In this document: positions 1-5,256 of the stretch, piece after piece
Layout: each line of letters starts with the position of its first letter
Numbering within the stretch: position 1 is the first letter of the stretch
From: VYFG01 sp022827325
Lineage (GTDB): Bacteria; Pseudomonadota; Gammaproteobacteria; Arenicellales; Poriferihabitantaceae
DNA: 10,526 nt
Assembly (NCBI GenBank): GCA_022827325.1
Contig: JAJDTE010000190.1
Location: 1-10,526, forward strand
Direction of reading: 5' to 3'
The notes under the pieces: model-generated
Seen by the model: only the letters and a program-made list of their open reading frames with translations
Told to the model about the DNA's origin: nothing
Databases searched by the model: none
Made by a program: the position numbers and the translations under genes

Positions 1-150
1 CTGCGGGCGGTGGCGGGAGACGCCGGCTGCCACAATTGCCATTCCCAGCAGAACTGTACGCAATACTGCCCCAACCTGCTGGACCCGGCAGGGTCCATCG
101 CCGGGCTGAAACGGACGGTCATGGGATCCCTGCTGAAGGGAGAGCTCTGA
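1..150 (+). CDS. sdhB: Succinate dehydrogenase/fumarate reductase iron-sulfur subunit, C-terminal end (partial)
   Basis: Only the last 49 codons are in the window, in frame 1, ending with TGA at 148-150; the N-terminal [2Fe-2S] domain lies upstream. The tail carries the cysteine pattern CHSQQNC-x3-CP followed by a helical 'DPAGSIAGLKR' stretch. This aligns with the end of E. coli SdhB (CHSIMNC-x3-CPKGLNP-x-RAI), where the first two of these cysteines bind the [3Fe-4S] cluster and the last binds the [4Fe-4S] cluster. The subunit passes electrons between the flavoprotein and the membrane quinone site. An extra cysteine sits three residues before the motif (C-H-N-C). The stop codon overlaps the next ATG by one base (TGATG), so it is translationally coupled to the anchor gene. 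Sdh versus Frd cannot be decided from this fragment. Confidence 0.88.
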   Translation: MRAVAGDAGCHNCHSQQNCTQYCPNLLDPAGSIAGLKRTVMGSLLKGEL

Positions 151-479
151 TGCCGCTCGGACTGTATATTCTGCAAAGGCTGAGCGCCCTGGTCATGGCG
201 CCGCTGGTGCTGGTTCATCTCGGTGTCATCATTTACGCCGTCCGAAGCGGACTCGACGCCGAGGCACTGCTGGGACGCACCCGCGGCAGTCTGGCCTGGG
301 GGCTGGTCTACGGCAGTTTCGTCCTCGCGGTCTCCATCCACGCCGCCATTGGTCTTCGCACCGTGCTGCATGAGTGGCTGCAGCTCAAGGGGCCGCTGCT
401 TGCGGCGGTGACCTGGGCCCTGGGACTCGGCCTGCTGGTGCTCGGGTTTCGGGCGGTGTTCGCGGTGACCCTGGCATGA
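150..479 (+). CDS. sdhC: Succinate dehydrogenase/fumarate reductase membrane-anchor cytochrome b subunit (SdhC-position)
   Basis: A 109-residue hydrophobic protein with three predicted membrane helices (about residues 12-30, 49-67 and 83-105). The start at 150 is supported by an AAGGGAG Shine-Dalgarno site at 136-142 and a one-base overlap with the iron-sulfur gene. It has the Arg-Leu-Ser motif at R10, His23 in helix I, and H64-x3-G-L-R in helix II followed by E75-W76. The H-x3-G-[LIM]-R pattern is that of the heme-ligating histidine of SdhC (E. coli H84). It would anchor the dehydrogenase to the inner membrane and carry heme b and part of the quinone site. It is clearly related to the next gene, with matching motifs at nearly identical spacing. 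The ubiquinone-contacting Ser of E. coli SdhC is not conserved. Which anchor should be called C or D is arbitrary. Confidence 0.82.
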   Translation: MPLGLYILQRLSALVMAPLVLVHLGVIIYAVRSGLDAEALLGRTRGSLAWGLVYGSFVLAVSIHAAIGLRTVLHEWLQLKGPLLAAVTWALGLGLLVLGFRAVFAVTLA

Positions 480-826
480 TCGCGCCACACAGACGCCATG
501 GACTCTGGCTGGCGTTTATCGTGCACCGGCTGTCGGGCATCGCCCTGGCCCTTTTCCTGCCGGCGCATTTCTGGGTGCTGTCGCTGGCCCTGACGGATCC
601 GGCGACGCTCGACGGGTTCCTGCAGTGGACCCACCGGCCCTTGGTGCGGATCGCGGAAATGGGTCTTGTCTTCCTGCTGTCGGTGCATCTTTTCGGCGGG
701 TTGCGGCTCATGGCCCTGGAATGGCTGCCCTGGAGCGCGCGGCAGAAGAACATGGCGGCCCTGGCGACCGCCGGCGCGGTCTTCATGGCACTCTGGTTCC
801 TGCTGTCAGGGGCCCGGACGGCCTGA
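476..826 (+). CDS. sdhD: Succinate dehydrogenase/fumarate reductase second membrane-anchor cytochrome b subunit (SdhD-position)
   Basis: A 116-residue membrane protein starting at the ATG that overlaps the previous stop in ATGA (476-479). Helices are predicted at about residues 20-40, 57-77 and 93-110. It contains the classic SdhC-family 'HRLSG' (H17-R18-L-S-G), His31 in helix I, and H71-x3-G-L-R in helix II followed by E82-W83. By motif this is the more SdhC-like of the two anchors although it is second. With the preceding gene it should form the membrane domain holding heme b and the quinone site. H64 of the first anchor and H71 here are the expected axial pair of the usual heme. H23 and H31 could ligate a second heme. 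The usual ubiquinone-site Tyr of E. coli SdhD (12 residues after the heme His) is Trp here. Confidence 0.82.
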   Translation: MIAPHRRHGLWLAFIVHRLSGIALALFLPAHFWVLSLALTDPATLDGFLQWTHRPLVRIAEMGLVFLLSVHLFGGLRLMALEWLPWSARQKNMAALATAGAVFMALWFLLSGARTA

Positions 827-829
827 GAC

Positions 830-2587
830 ATGACGGAAGTCTCCAGGCTGGAAACCGATATCCTGGTCATCGGCGCCGGCGGCGCCGGGTTGTTCGCCGC
901 GCTGCATGCCCACCAGGCGGACCCGGACCTCAGGATCGCCGTTGCCGTGAAGGGACTGCTCGGCAAGTGCGGCTGTACCCGGATGGTCCAGGGGGGCTAC
1001 AACGTCGCGTTGGGCCCGGGAGACTCGGTGGAGCGGCACTTCATGGACACCATCATCGGCGGCAAGTGGCTGCCGCACCAGGGCCTGGCCTGGAAGCTGG
1101 TGGAAACCGCCGTCGTCCGGGTCAGGGAGCTGGAGAATGAACTGGGCTGTTTTTTCGACCGCAACCCCGACGGCAGCCTGCATCACAAGGCCTTTGCGGG
1201 ACAGACATTCGACCGCACGGTGCACAAGGGCGACCTGACGGGCATCGAGATCATCAACCGCCTGATGGAACGGGTCAGGGCGCTGCCGCTGGCCGGGCTG
1301 GAGGAGCACCGGGTCCTTGGCTTGATTCCCGACCGCGCCGGCGAACGGATCGCCGGCGCGCTGATGGTGGACATGCGCAGCGGCGAGTTCCGCCTGGTCC
1401 AGGCCCGGGCGGTACTCCTGGCCACCGGCGGAGGACCCACCATGTACCGGTATCACACGCCTTCCGGGGACAAGTCCATGGATGGCCTTGCCATGGCGCT
1501 CAGGCTCGGCCTGCCGCTGCGTGACATGGAGATGGTGCAGTTTCACCCTACCGGGCTGCTGGCGGGCCGGGATACCCGCATGACCGGGACGGTCCTGGAA
1601 GAGGGGCTCCGCGGCGCCGGCGGGTATTTGCTGAACGGCGCCGGGGACCGGTTCATGCTCCACCACGACCCGGCCGGTGAACGGGCCACCCGGGATATCG
1701 TCAGCCGGGCGATCTACGACGAGATGCGCCGGGGCCGGACCAGTCCGTTGGGCGGTGTCTACATCGCCATGTCCCATCTCGGACCCGACACGGTGGCGGC
1801 GAGGTTTCCGGGCATGGTGCGCCGCTGTGCCGACTGCGGATTCGACCTGGCCGCCGGTCGGGTGGAGGTGGTGCCGACGGCGCACTACTTCATGGGCGGG
1901 CTGGTATGCGATACCGAAACCAGGACCGGGATCAGGGGACTCCATGTGGCGGGAGAGGATGCTGCCGGGATGCACGGCGCCAACCGGCTCGGCGGCAACG
2001 GCGTGGCCAATTCCACGGTGTTCGGCGGGATCGCCGGGGAAGTGATGGCGGCGGACCTTGGCGCGGAAGTGCGGGGAAGGGCGCTGCCCGAACCCGACCG
2101 GGATGCCGTGGACCGGGAACTGGCCAGGGCGACGCGTCCCCTCGGCCGTCCCGGCGGCAACATCCATGGGATCCGGGAGCGCCTGATGGACCTGATGTGG
2201 ACGGACGCCGGCATCATCCGTTCCAGGGCGGGCCTGGAGCAGGGAATCGCGGGGATTGACGGGCTCAGGTCCGAACTCGATGCCGCCGGCATCGGCACCC
2301 GGGACCTGCGCTTCAACCTGTCATGGCATGACTGGCTCAATCTGGAAAACCTGCTGGATGTTTCGGAGGGCATTTGCCGGGCGGCGCTTTCGCGGGAAAA
2401 TTCCCGCGGCGCACACTACCGCGAGGATTTCACCGGGACCGGCGATCTGGCATCCTCCACGTTTACCGTGGTACAAAGGGCCGATGACCGTTTGTCCGTA
2501 ACCCAGTCCCCGGTGGCGTTCACCATCGTGCGCCCCGGGGAAAGTCTGCTGGAGGAGCAGCCGAGCCTGCCCGGAGCCACCGCATGA
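830..2587 (+). CDS. sdhA: Succinate dehydrogenase/fumarate reductase flavoprotein subunit
   Basis: The 585-residue FAD subunit of complex II, which interconverts succinate and fumarate on the cytoplasmic side of the membrane. Length matches SdhA/FrdA (about 580-600). It starts three bases after the previous stop. Visible motifs are the N-terminal dinucleotide fold GAGGAG (15-20), QGGYNVAL after the flavin site (54-61), FHPTG with H239, EEGLRG (257-262), R288 in ATRDIVSR, H352 in HYFMGG, and HGANRLGGN with R386. The C-terminal helical domain contains SRENSRGAHYRED. Catalytic Glu258, Arg288, His352 and Arg386 therefore have recognisable counterparts. Two departures stand out: Cys49 replaces the histidine that binds FAD covalently in SdhA/FrdA, and Glu257 replaces the substrate-binding Thr before the catalytic Glu. 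L-aspartate oxidase is a homologue, but the SDH subunits next to it argue against that. The direction of reaction in vivo is not decided by sequence. Confidence 0.93.
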   Translation: MTEVSRLETDILVIGAGGAGLFAALHAHQADPDLRIAVAVKGLLGKCGCTRMVQGGYNVALGPGDSVERHFMDTIIGGKWLPHQGLAWKLVETAVVRVRELENELGCFFDRNPDGSLHHKAFAGQTFDRTVHKGDLTGIEIINRLMERVRALPLAGLEEHRVLGLIPDRAGERIAGALMVDMRSGEFRLVQARAVLLATGGGPTMYRYHTPSGDKSMDGLAMALRLGLPLRDMEMVQFHPTGLLAGRDTRMTGTVLEEGLRGAGGYLLNGAGDRFMLHHDPAGERATRDIVSRAIYDEMRRGRTSPLGGVYIAMSHLGPDTVAARFPGMVRRCADCGFDLAAGRVEVVPTAHYFMGGLVCDTETRTGIRGLHVAGEDAAGMHGANRLGGNGVANSTVFGGIAGEVMAADLGAEVRGRALPEPDRDAVDRELARATRPLGRPGGNIHGIRERLMDLMWTDAGIIRSRAGLEQGIAGIDGLRSELDAAGIGTRDLRFNLSWHDWLNLENLLDVSEGICRAALSRENSRGAHYREDFTGTGDLASSTFTVVQRADDRLSVTQSPVAFTIVRPGESLLEEQPSLPGATA

Positions 2588-3549
2588 TTGCACCTGACAA
2601 CATCGAAGAGGCCGCCTGCCGCATCATGGCCAATGCCGCCATCGACATTCCCGCGGACTACCGCAATAGTATCCAGCGCATGGCCGACGGCGAGTCGGGG
2701 GATCTTTCCTGTTTCGTACTGCGGACCATGCTGGAGAACTGGGAAACCGCCACCGCCGACCGACGGCCCATGTGCGCGGACACCGGGCTGCCGAGGTTCT
2801 ATGTCAAGCTCGGGGACCATGCCCGGTTCGCCGGCGGATTCACCGGGTTCGAGCGGGCTCTTAGAAGCGCCACGGCCAGGGCGACCCATGACATCCCGCT
2901 GAGGCCCAACCGGGTGCACCCCCTGTGGCGGACCGACCACAACAACAACGTCGGCATCAACGCCCCGGAAATCGAGTGGAGCTTCGAGCCGGACGTGGAC
3001 TGGATCGAAATCACCACGGTGCACAAGGGCGGGCTGTTCGGTACCGATTACCGCATGCTGTTTCCCGGCGACGGCATTGACGGCATCAAGCGGTTCTTCC
3101 TGGACACCCTGGTGGCCTTCGGCAAGCGGGGCCTGGCCTGCCAGCCCGCCATCGTCGGCGTCGGCCTCGGCGGCTCCAAGGATACCTGCATGGTCCTCGG
3201 CAAGCAGGCGGCCTGCCTGCGGGTGGTCGGCGACCGCAATCCGGATCCGGAAATCGCCGCGCTGGAAGAGGAATTGCAGGAACTGGGCAACTCGATCGGC
3301 ATGGGCGCCATGGGTTTCGTGGGGAAATCCATGGTGGCCGACTGCCACATCGAGGTGGGTTATACCCACACCGGCGGCATGCCGATGAGCATGCACACGT
3401 TCTGCCTGTCTTCGCGCCGGGCCACGGTGCGGATACGGGCGGACGGTTCGACGGAATACCGTACCGACCCCAAGTGGTTCACCCCCTACATGCGACGGGA
3501 GACAGTGGAATGGCAGACCCCGCACCCGGCTTCAAGACAGTCCGGCTGA
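2584..3549 (+). CDS. Class I fumarate hydratase (or L-tartrate dehydratase-type) alpha subunit
   Basis: A 321-residue protein of the iron-sulfur hydro-lyase alpha family (FumA N-terminal half / TtdA). The start ATG overlaps the flavoprotein stop (ATGA), with GGAG seven bases upstream. The [4Fe-4S] cysteines are likely C64 in MCADTG, C186 in ACQPAIVGVGLGG and C274 in the C-terminal MSMHTFCLSSRRA. The GVGLGGSKD loop (192-200) and GAMGFVGKS (241-249) are also family signatures. Paired with the downstream beta subunit, it should hydrate fumarate to malate in the cytoplasm with a labile cluster, directly after the fumarate-producing enzyme in the same operon. One oddity is that the usual KGGGSEN segment reads HKGGLFGTD (148-154). 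Substrate could instead be tartrate or another hydroxy-dicarboxylate; operon context favours fumarate. Confidence 0.87.
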   Translation: MIAPDNIEEAACRIMANAAIDIPADYRNSIQRMADGESGDLSCFVLRTMLENWETATADRRPMCADTGLPRFYVKLGDHARFAGGFTGFERALRSATARATHDIPLRPNRVHPLWRTDHNNNVGINAPEIEWSFEPDVDWIEITTVHKGGLFGTDYRMLFPGDGIDGIKRFFLDTLVAFGKRGLACQPAIVGVGLGGSKDTCMVLGKQAACLRVVGDRNPDPEIAALEEELQELGNSIGMGAMGFVGKSMVADCHIEVGYTHTGGMPMSMHTFCLSSRRATVRIRADGSTEYRTDPKWFTPYMRRETVEWQTPHPASRQSG

Positions 3550-4190
3550 AGGTGCCGGTCAGCGGCGAGGACCTCGCGGACCTCGCCATCGGCACCATCG
3601 TCTACCTCGACGGCGTGATCTACACCGGCCGCGAGGGCGTCTACCAGCGCGTCCTCGGGGAAGGGCATCCCCTGCCCCTGGATCTGCCCGCGGTCAGCAA
3701 CGTCAACTTTCACTGTTCCCCCGCCGCGGCGGTGGAGCCGGACGGGCGTTACAAGGTAGGCGGCGTCACCGCCACCGCCAGCTTCCGTTTCGCGAAGTGG
3801 ATGGCCGACTGGTTCAGGATTTCCGGTGCCCGTGTCATCATCGGCAAGGGCGGCATGACGGGACAGGATTACCGTGATCTTTTCCTGCCGGCCGGGGCCG
3901 TGTACCTGACCACCGTGGGGTACGGCACCGGCGCCCTGCTCGGCCGCGGTATCCGGCGTGTGCGCGAAGTGCACTGGCTCGGGGAACTCGGCAACGCCCA
4001 GGCACTGTGGGTGTTCGAGGTGGAGAACTTCGGCCCGTTTATCGTTGACAGCGATCTTCAGGGAAACAGCCTGTTCGAGCAGCAGGCCGAACTGGTGAAC
4101 CGGAACCTGGAAGAACTGTACGCCGGGCTGCGGCCGCCCGCGCTCAGCCGTTACGGGGAAACCGACGACCGCAAGGATGAGCTGATATGA
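3510..4190 (+). CDS. Class I fumarate hydratase (or L-tartrate dehydratase-type) beta subunit
   Basis: A 226-residue partner of the preceding gene (FumA C-terminal half / TtdB). The chosen ATG has a GGGAGA Shine-Dalgarno site seven bases upstream (3497-3502), giving a 40-base overlap with the alpha gene. An in-frame ATG at 3474 would add 12 residues but has weaker support. Visible family landmarks are 'GTIVYLDGVIYTGRE' (28-42), IGKGGM (111-116), PAGAVYLTTVGYGTGAL (127-143) and ALWVFEVENFGPFIVD (165-180), followed by a GNSLFEQ segment. The motif normally written TxRDxAH appears as TGREGVY, so the usual Asp and His are Glu and Tyr. The usual GPTT segment also reads GGVTATASF. Together the subunits form the substrate pocket around the [4Fe-4S] cluster. 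The gene closes the TCA module, but its stop overlaps a micro-ORF leading to cysC. Confidence 0.86.
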   Translation: MADPAPGFKTVRLKVPVSGEDLADLAIGTIVYLDGVIYTGREGVYQRVLGEGHPLPLDLPAVSNVNFHCSPAAAVEPDGRYKVGGVTATASFRFAKWMADWFRISGARVIIGKGGMTGQDYRDLFLPAGAVYLTTVGYGTGALLGRGIRRVREVHWLGELGNAQALWVFEVENFGPFIVDSDLQGNSLFEQQAELVNRNLEELYAGLRPPALSRYGETDDRKDELI

Positions 4191-4255
4191 ACGCCCGGGA
4201 TGGCCGTATTGATGAATACTGCAGTCAGGGGCATACGGATATAATCACGCGATGA
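4187..4255 (+). CDS. Possible 22-residue coupling ORF between the fumarase beta gene and cysC
   Basis: A 23-codon frame (22 residues plus stop) starts at ATG 4187, sharing ATGA with the fumarase beta stop, and ends with TGA 4253-4255, sharing ATGA with the cysC start at 4252. An AAGGA at 4173-4177 lies nine bases upstream of its ATG. The peptide starts MNARDGRIDEY, is polar and contains one Cys; it resembles nothing I recognise. No strong ribosome binding site is visible for cysC itself. The plausible role is therefore translational coupling, with ribosomes finishing the micro-ORF reinitiating at cysC, rather than a functional peptide. It could still be a chance frame in a 61-base spacer. Confidence 0.35.
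   Translation: MNARDGRIDEYCSQGHTDIITR
4240..4245 (+). promoter_or_regulatory. Perfect TATAAT box just upstream of cysC
   Basis: TATAAT at 4240-4245 ends six bases before the cysC ATG. The hexamer 17 bases upstream (TACTGC) is a poor -35 match, and TTGATG at 4209-4214 is too far away (25-base spacer). If used as a -10 element, transcription would begin at about the A of the cysC ATG, giving a leaderless mRNA. In GC-rich DNA the match is notable, but a single hexamer is weak evidence. Confidence 0.22.
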
Positions 4256-4878
4256 ACAGATCACCCAATACATTCTGGCACCAGGCCATCATCAGCCGCG
4301 ATGACAGGGAAAAACAGAACGGACATGCCGGTGCCATCGTCTGGTTCACCGGGCTGTCCGGCAGCGGCAAATCCACCCTTGCCCACGCCGTGGAACTGGA
4401 GCTCCACGAGATGGGATGCCGCACCACGGTGCTTGATGGCGACAACGTCCGCCATGCACTGTGCGGCGACCTTGGCTTCAGCGAGCAGGACCGTACGGAA
4501 AACATCCGCCGGATCGGGCAGGTGGCGAGGCTGTTTGTGGATGCCGGGATGATCGTGCTCACCGCGTTCATCTCGCCCATCCGGATCGACCGCCAGCGGG
4601 TGCGCATGATGGTGGAACGGGAGAACGACTTCGTCGAGGTGTACTGCGACTGCCCGCTGGAAATCTGCGAACAGCGCGATATCAAGGGCCTGTACCAGCG
4701 CGCGCGCAAGGGCGAGATCGAGGAGTTTACCGGGATATCCTCCCCCTACGAGACGCCGCAGAATGCGGACCTGATCGTGCGTACCGGAGAGCGGGGCGTG
4801 GAGGAATGCGTCCAGGAGGTGATGGAATTTCTCGCGCATCGCAGTCTCATTTCAATGCCGGGGCGCAAAGACGACTGA
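4252..4878 (+). CDS. cysC: Adenylyl-sulfate (APS) kinase
   Basis: A 208-residue kinase that phosphorylates adenosine 5'-phosphosulfate to PAPS with ATP in the cytoplasm. Landmarks in order are the N-terminal FWHQAIISRDDRE (8-20), typical of CysC and supporting this ATG; the P-loop GLSGSGKS (34-41); LDGDNVRHAL (61-70) with the APS-binding Asp; GFSEQDRTENIRR (75-87); and TAFISPIR (104-111), holding the conserved Ser region. EICEQRDIKGLYQRARKGEI (137-156) and FTGISSPYE (159-167) follow. Length matches stand-alone CysC (about 200). No ATP sulfurylase (cysD/cysN or sat) or reductase gene is adjacent, so the fate of the PAPS, assimilation or sulfotransfer, is not shown. It follows the fumarase operon on the same strand through a 61-base spacer occupied by the micro-ORF, so co-transcription is likely. 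Confidence 0.95.
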   Translation: MNRSPNTFWHQAIISRDDREKQNGHAGAIVWFTGLSGSGKSTLAHAVELELHEMGCRTTVLDGDNVRHALCGDLGFSEQDRTENIRRIGQVARLFVDAGMIVLTAFISPIRIDRQRVRMMVERENDFVEVYCDCPLEICEQRDIKGLYQRARKGEIEEFTGISSPYETPQNADLIVRTGERGVEECVQEVMEFLAHRSLISMPGRKDD

Positions 4879-4885
4879 TCCCTGC

Positions 4886-4902
4886 AAAAGGAACGTCCTT
4901 TT
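4886..4902 (+). terminator. Small hairpin with A/T tracts after cysC
   Basis: AAAAGGA at 4886-4892 and TCCTTTT at 4896-4902 form a 7-bp stem around a three-base loop, seven bases after the cysC stop codon. The run of T at the 3' side is terminator-like and works in both orientations. However, the stem has only two G-C pairs and the T-tract is part of the stem, so it would be a weak intrinsic terminator. Confidence 0.35.
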
Positions 4903-5013
4903 CAGACGACAGGAAGGGGTTGCGGGAAAAAGACTTGAGCGGACCAGCACGGCGTTGAATCGACCCGGCATGGAAACGGGCGACGTTGGCCTGTCCATCG
5001 ACATCGGAGATCG

Positions 5014-5025
5014 GAACGCATGTTC
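5014..5025. promoter_or_regulatory. Operator-like dyad GAAC-N4-GTTC
   Basis: GAACGCATGTTC is an inverted repeat with GAAC/GTTC half-sites around four bases. It fits 12 of 14 positions of the Gram-positive LexA (DinR) consensus CGAACRNRYGTTYC, missing only the outer C on each side. Most gammaproteobacterial LexA proteins bind CTGT-N8-ACAG instead, so SOS control is not implied. No gene start lies immediately downstream on either strand. Confidence 0.3.
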
Positions 5026-5052
5026 ATTGATCGCGATCTTTATCTTGCATTG

Positions 5053-5069
5053 TTGAACTGGTAGTTCAA
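5053..5069. promoter_or_regulatory. Operator-like dyad TTGAAC-N5-GTTCAA
   Basis: TTGAAC at 5053-5058 and GTTCAA at 5064-5069 flank a five-base centre, a perfect 6+5+6 dyad of the size bound by helix-turn-helix dimers. Its inner half-sites are the same GAAC/GTTC as the dyad at 5014-5025, centre to centre about 41.5 bases away. It could also fold as a short hairpin in RNA. It lies just before the ATG of a doubtful 57-codon frame at 5080. Confidence 0.35.
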
Positions 5070-5219
5070 TTAAGCAAGGATGATTCCCCGGGAAGCACAA
5101 CATCTTCTAAGATTTATCCTCATCAGAAACAGACAGGACATATTGAAAAAGCCTTCCTCTCGCATGCTTACTGCGCTTCCTGCCAACGTTCGCCGCAAGC
5201 GCCGCATATCAGGGTCAGG

Positions 5220-5252
5220 TATGGCCTGCCTCAATGAATCGGGCAGGCCATA
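5220..5252 (-). terminator. 11-bp perfect hairpin at the end of the minus-strand operon
   Basis: TATGGCCTGCC at 5220-5230 and GGCAGGCCATA at 5242-5252 pair perfectly over 11 bp with an 11-base loop. It lies four bases beyond the stop codon of the dehydrogenase gene, where the minus-strand transcript should end. No clear U-run follows on the minus strand, so it may act as a 3'-stabilising stem-loop or a rho-assisted stop rather than a textbook intrinsic terminator. On the plus strand it could also block read-through from cysC. Confidence 0.5.
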
Positions 5253-5256
5253 ATAT

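Larger units (their letters stand above)
4879..5256. other. 378-base convergent intergenic region
   Basis: This gap separates the 3' end of cysC (+) from the 3' end of the dehydrogenase gene (-) and is visibly less GC-rich than its surroundings. It holds a short terminator-like hairpin, two GAAC/GTTC dyads and an 11-bp hairpin, each listed separately. The longest plus-strand frame with an ATG in its 3' half (5080-5253, 57 codons) does not look like a real gene. I see no tRNA or recognisable RNA family. Paired operator-like dyads are unexpected between convergent genes. Confidence 0.7.

Noticed and set aside
806..2167. A 453-codon minus-strand open frame opposite the flavoprotein gene.
   Set aside because: It is an antisense shadow of a GC-rich gene whose plus-strand product is an unmistakable SDH flavoprotein; the translated sequence has no protein-like pattern.
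830..2587. The flavoprotein as L-aspartate oxidase (NadB).
   Set aside because: NadB also lacks the covalent His, but here the gene is embedded with iron-sulfur and cytochrome b anchor subunits and ends with an SDH-type C-terminal domain.
5014..5025. The GAAC-N4-GTTC dyad as a genuine SOS (LexA) box.
   Set aside because: No SOS-type gene starts here, the flanks miss the consensus C on both sides, and most gammaproteobacterial LexA proteins recognise a different motif; it is retained only as a generic dyad.
4852..5103. An 83-codon minus-strand frame across the end of cysC and the gap.
   Set aside because: It overlaps the antisense of cysC, has no recognisable motif or ribosome binding site, and its amino-acid composition looks random.
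5080..5253. A 57-codon plus-strand frame starting ATG at 5080, after the TTGAAC dyad and with AAGG directly abutting the ATG.
   Set aside because: There is no spacing between the purine run and the ATG, the composition is basic and low-complexity with no recognisable domain, and its stop lies in the downstream hairpin. It is kept only as a possible small gene if the dyads prove functional.
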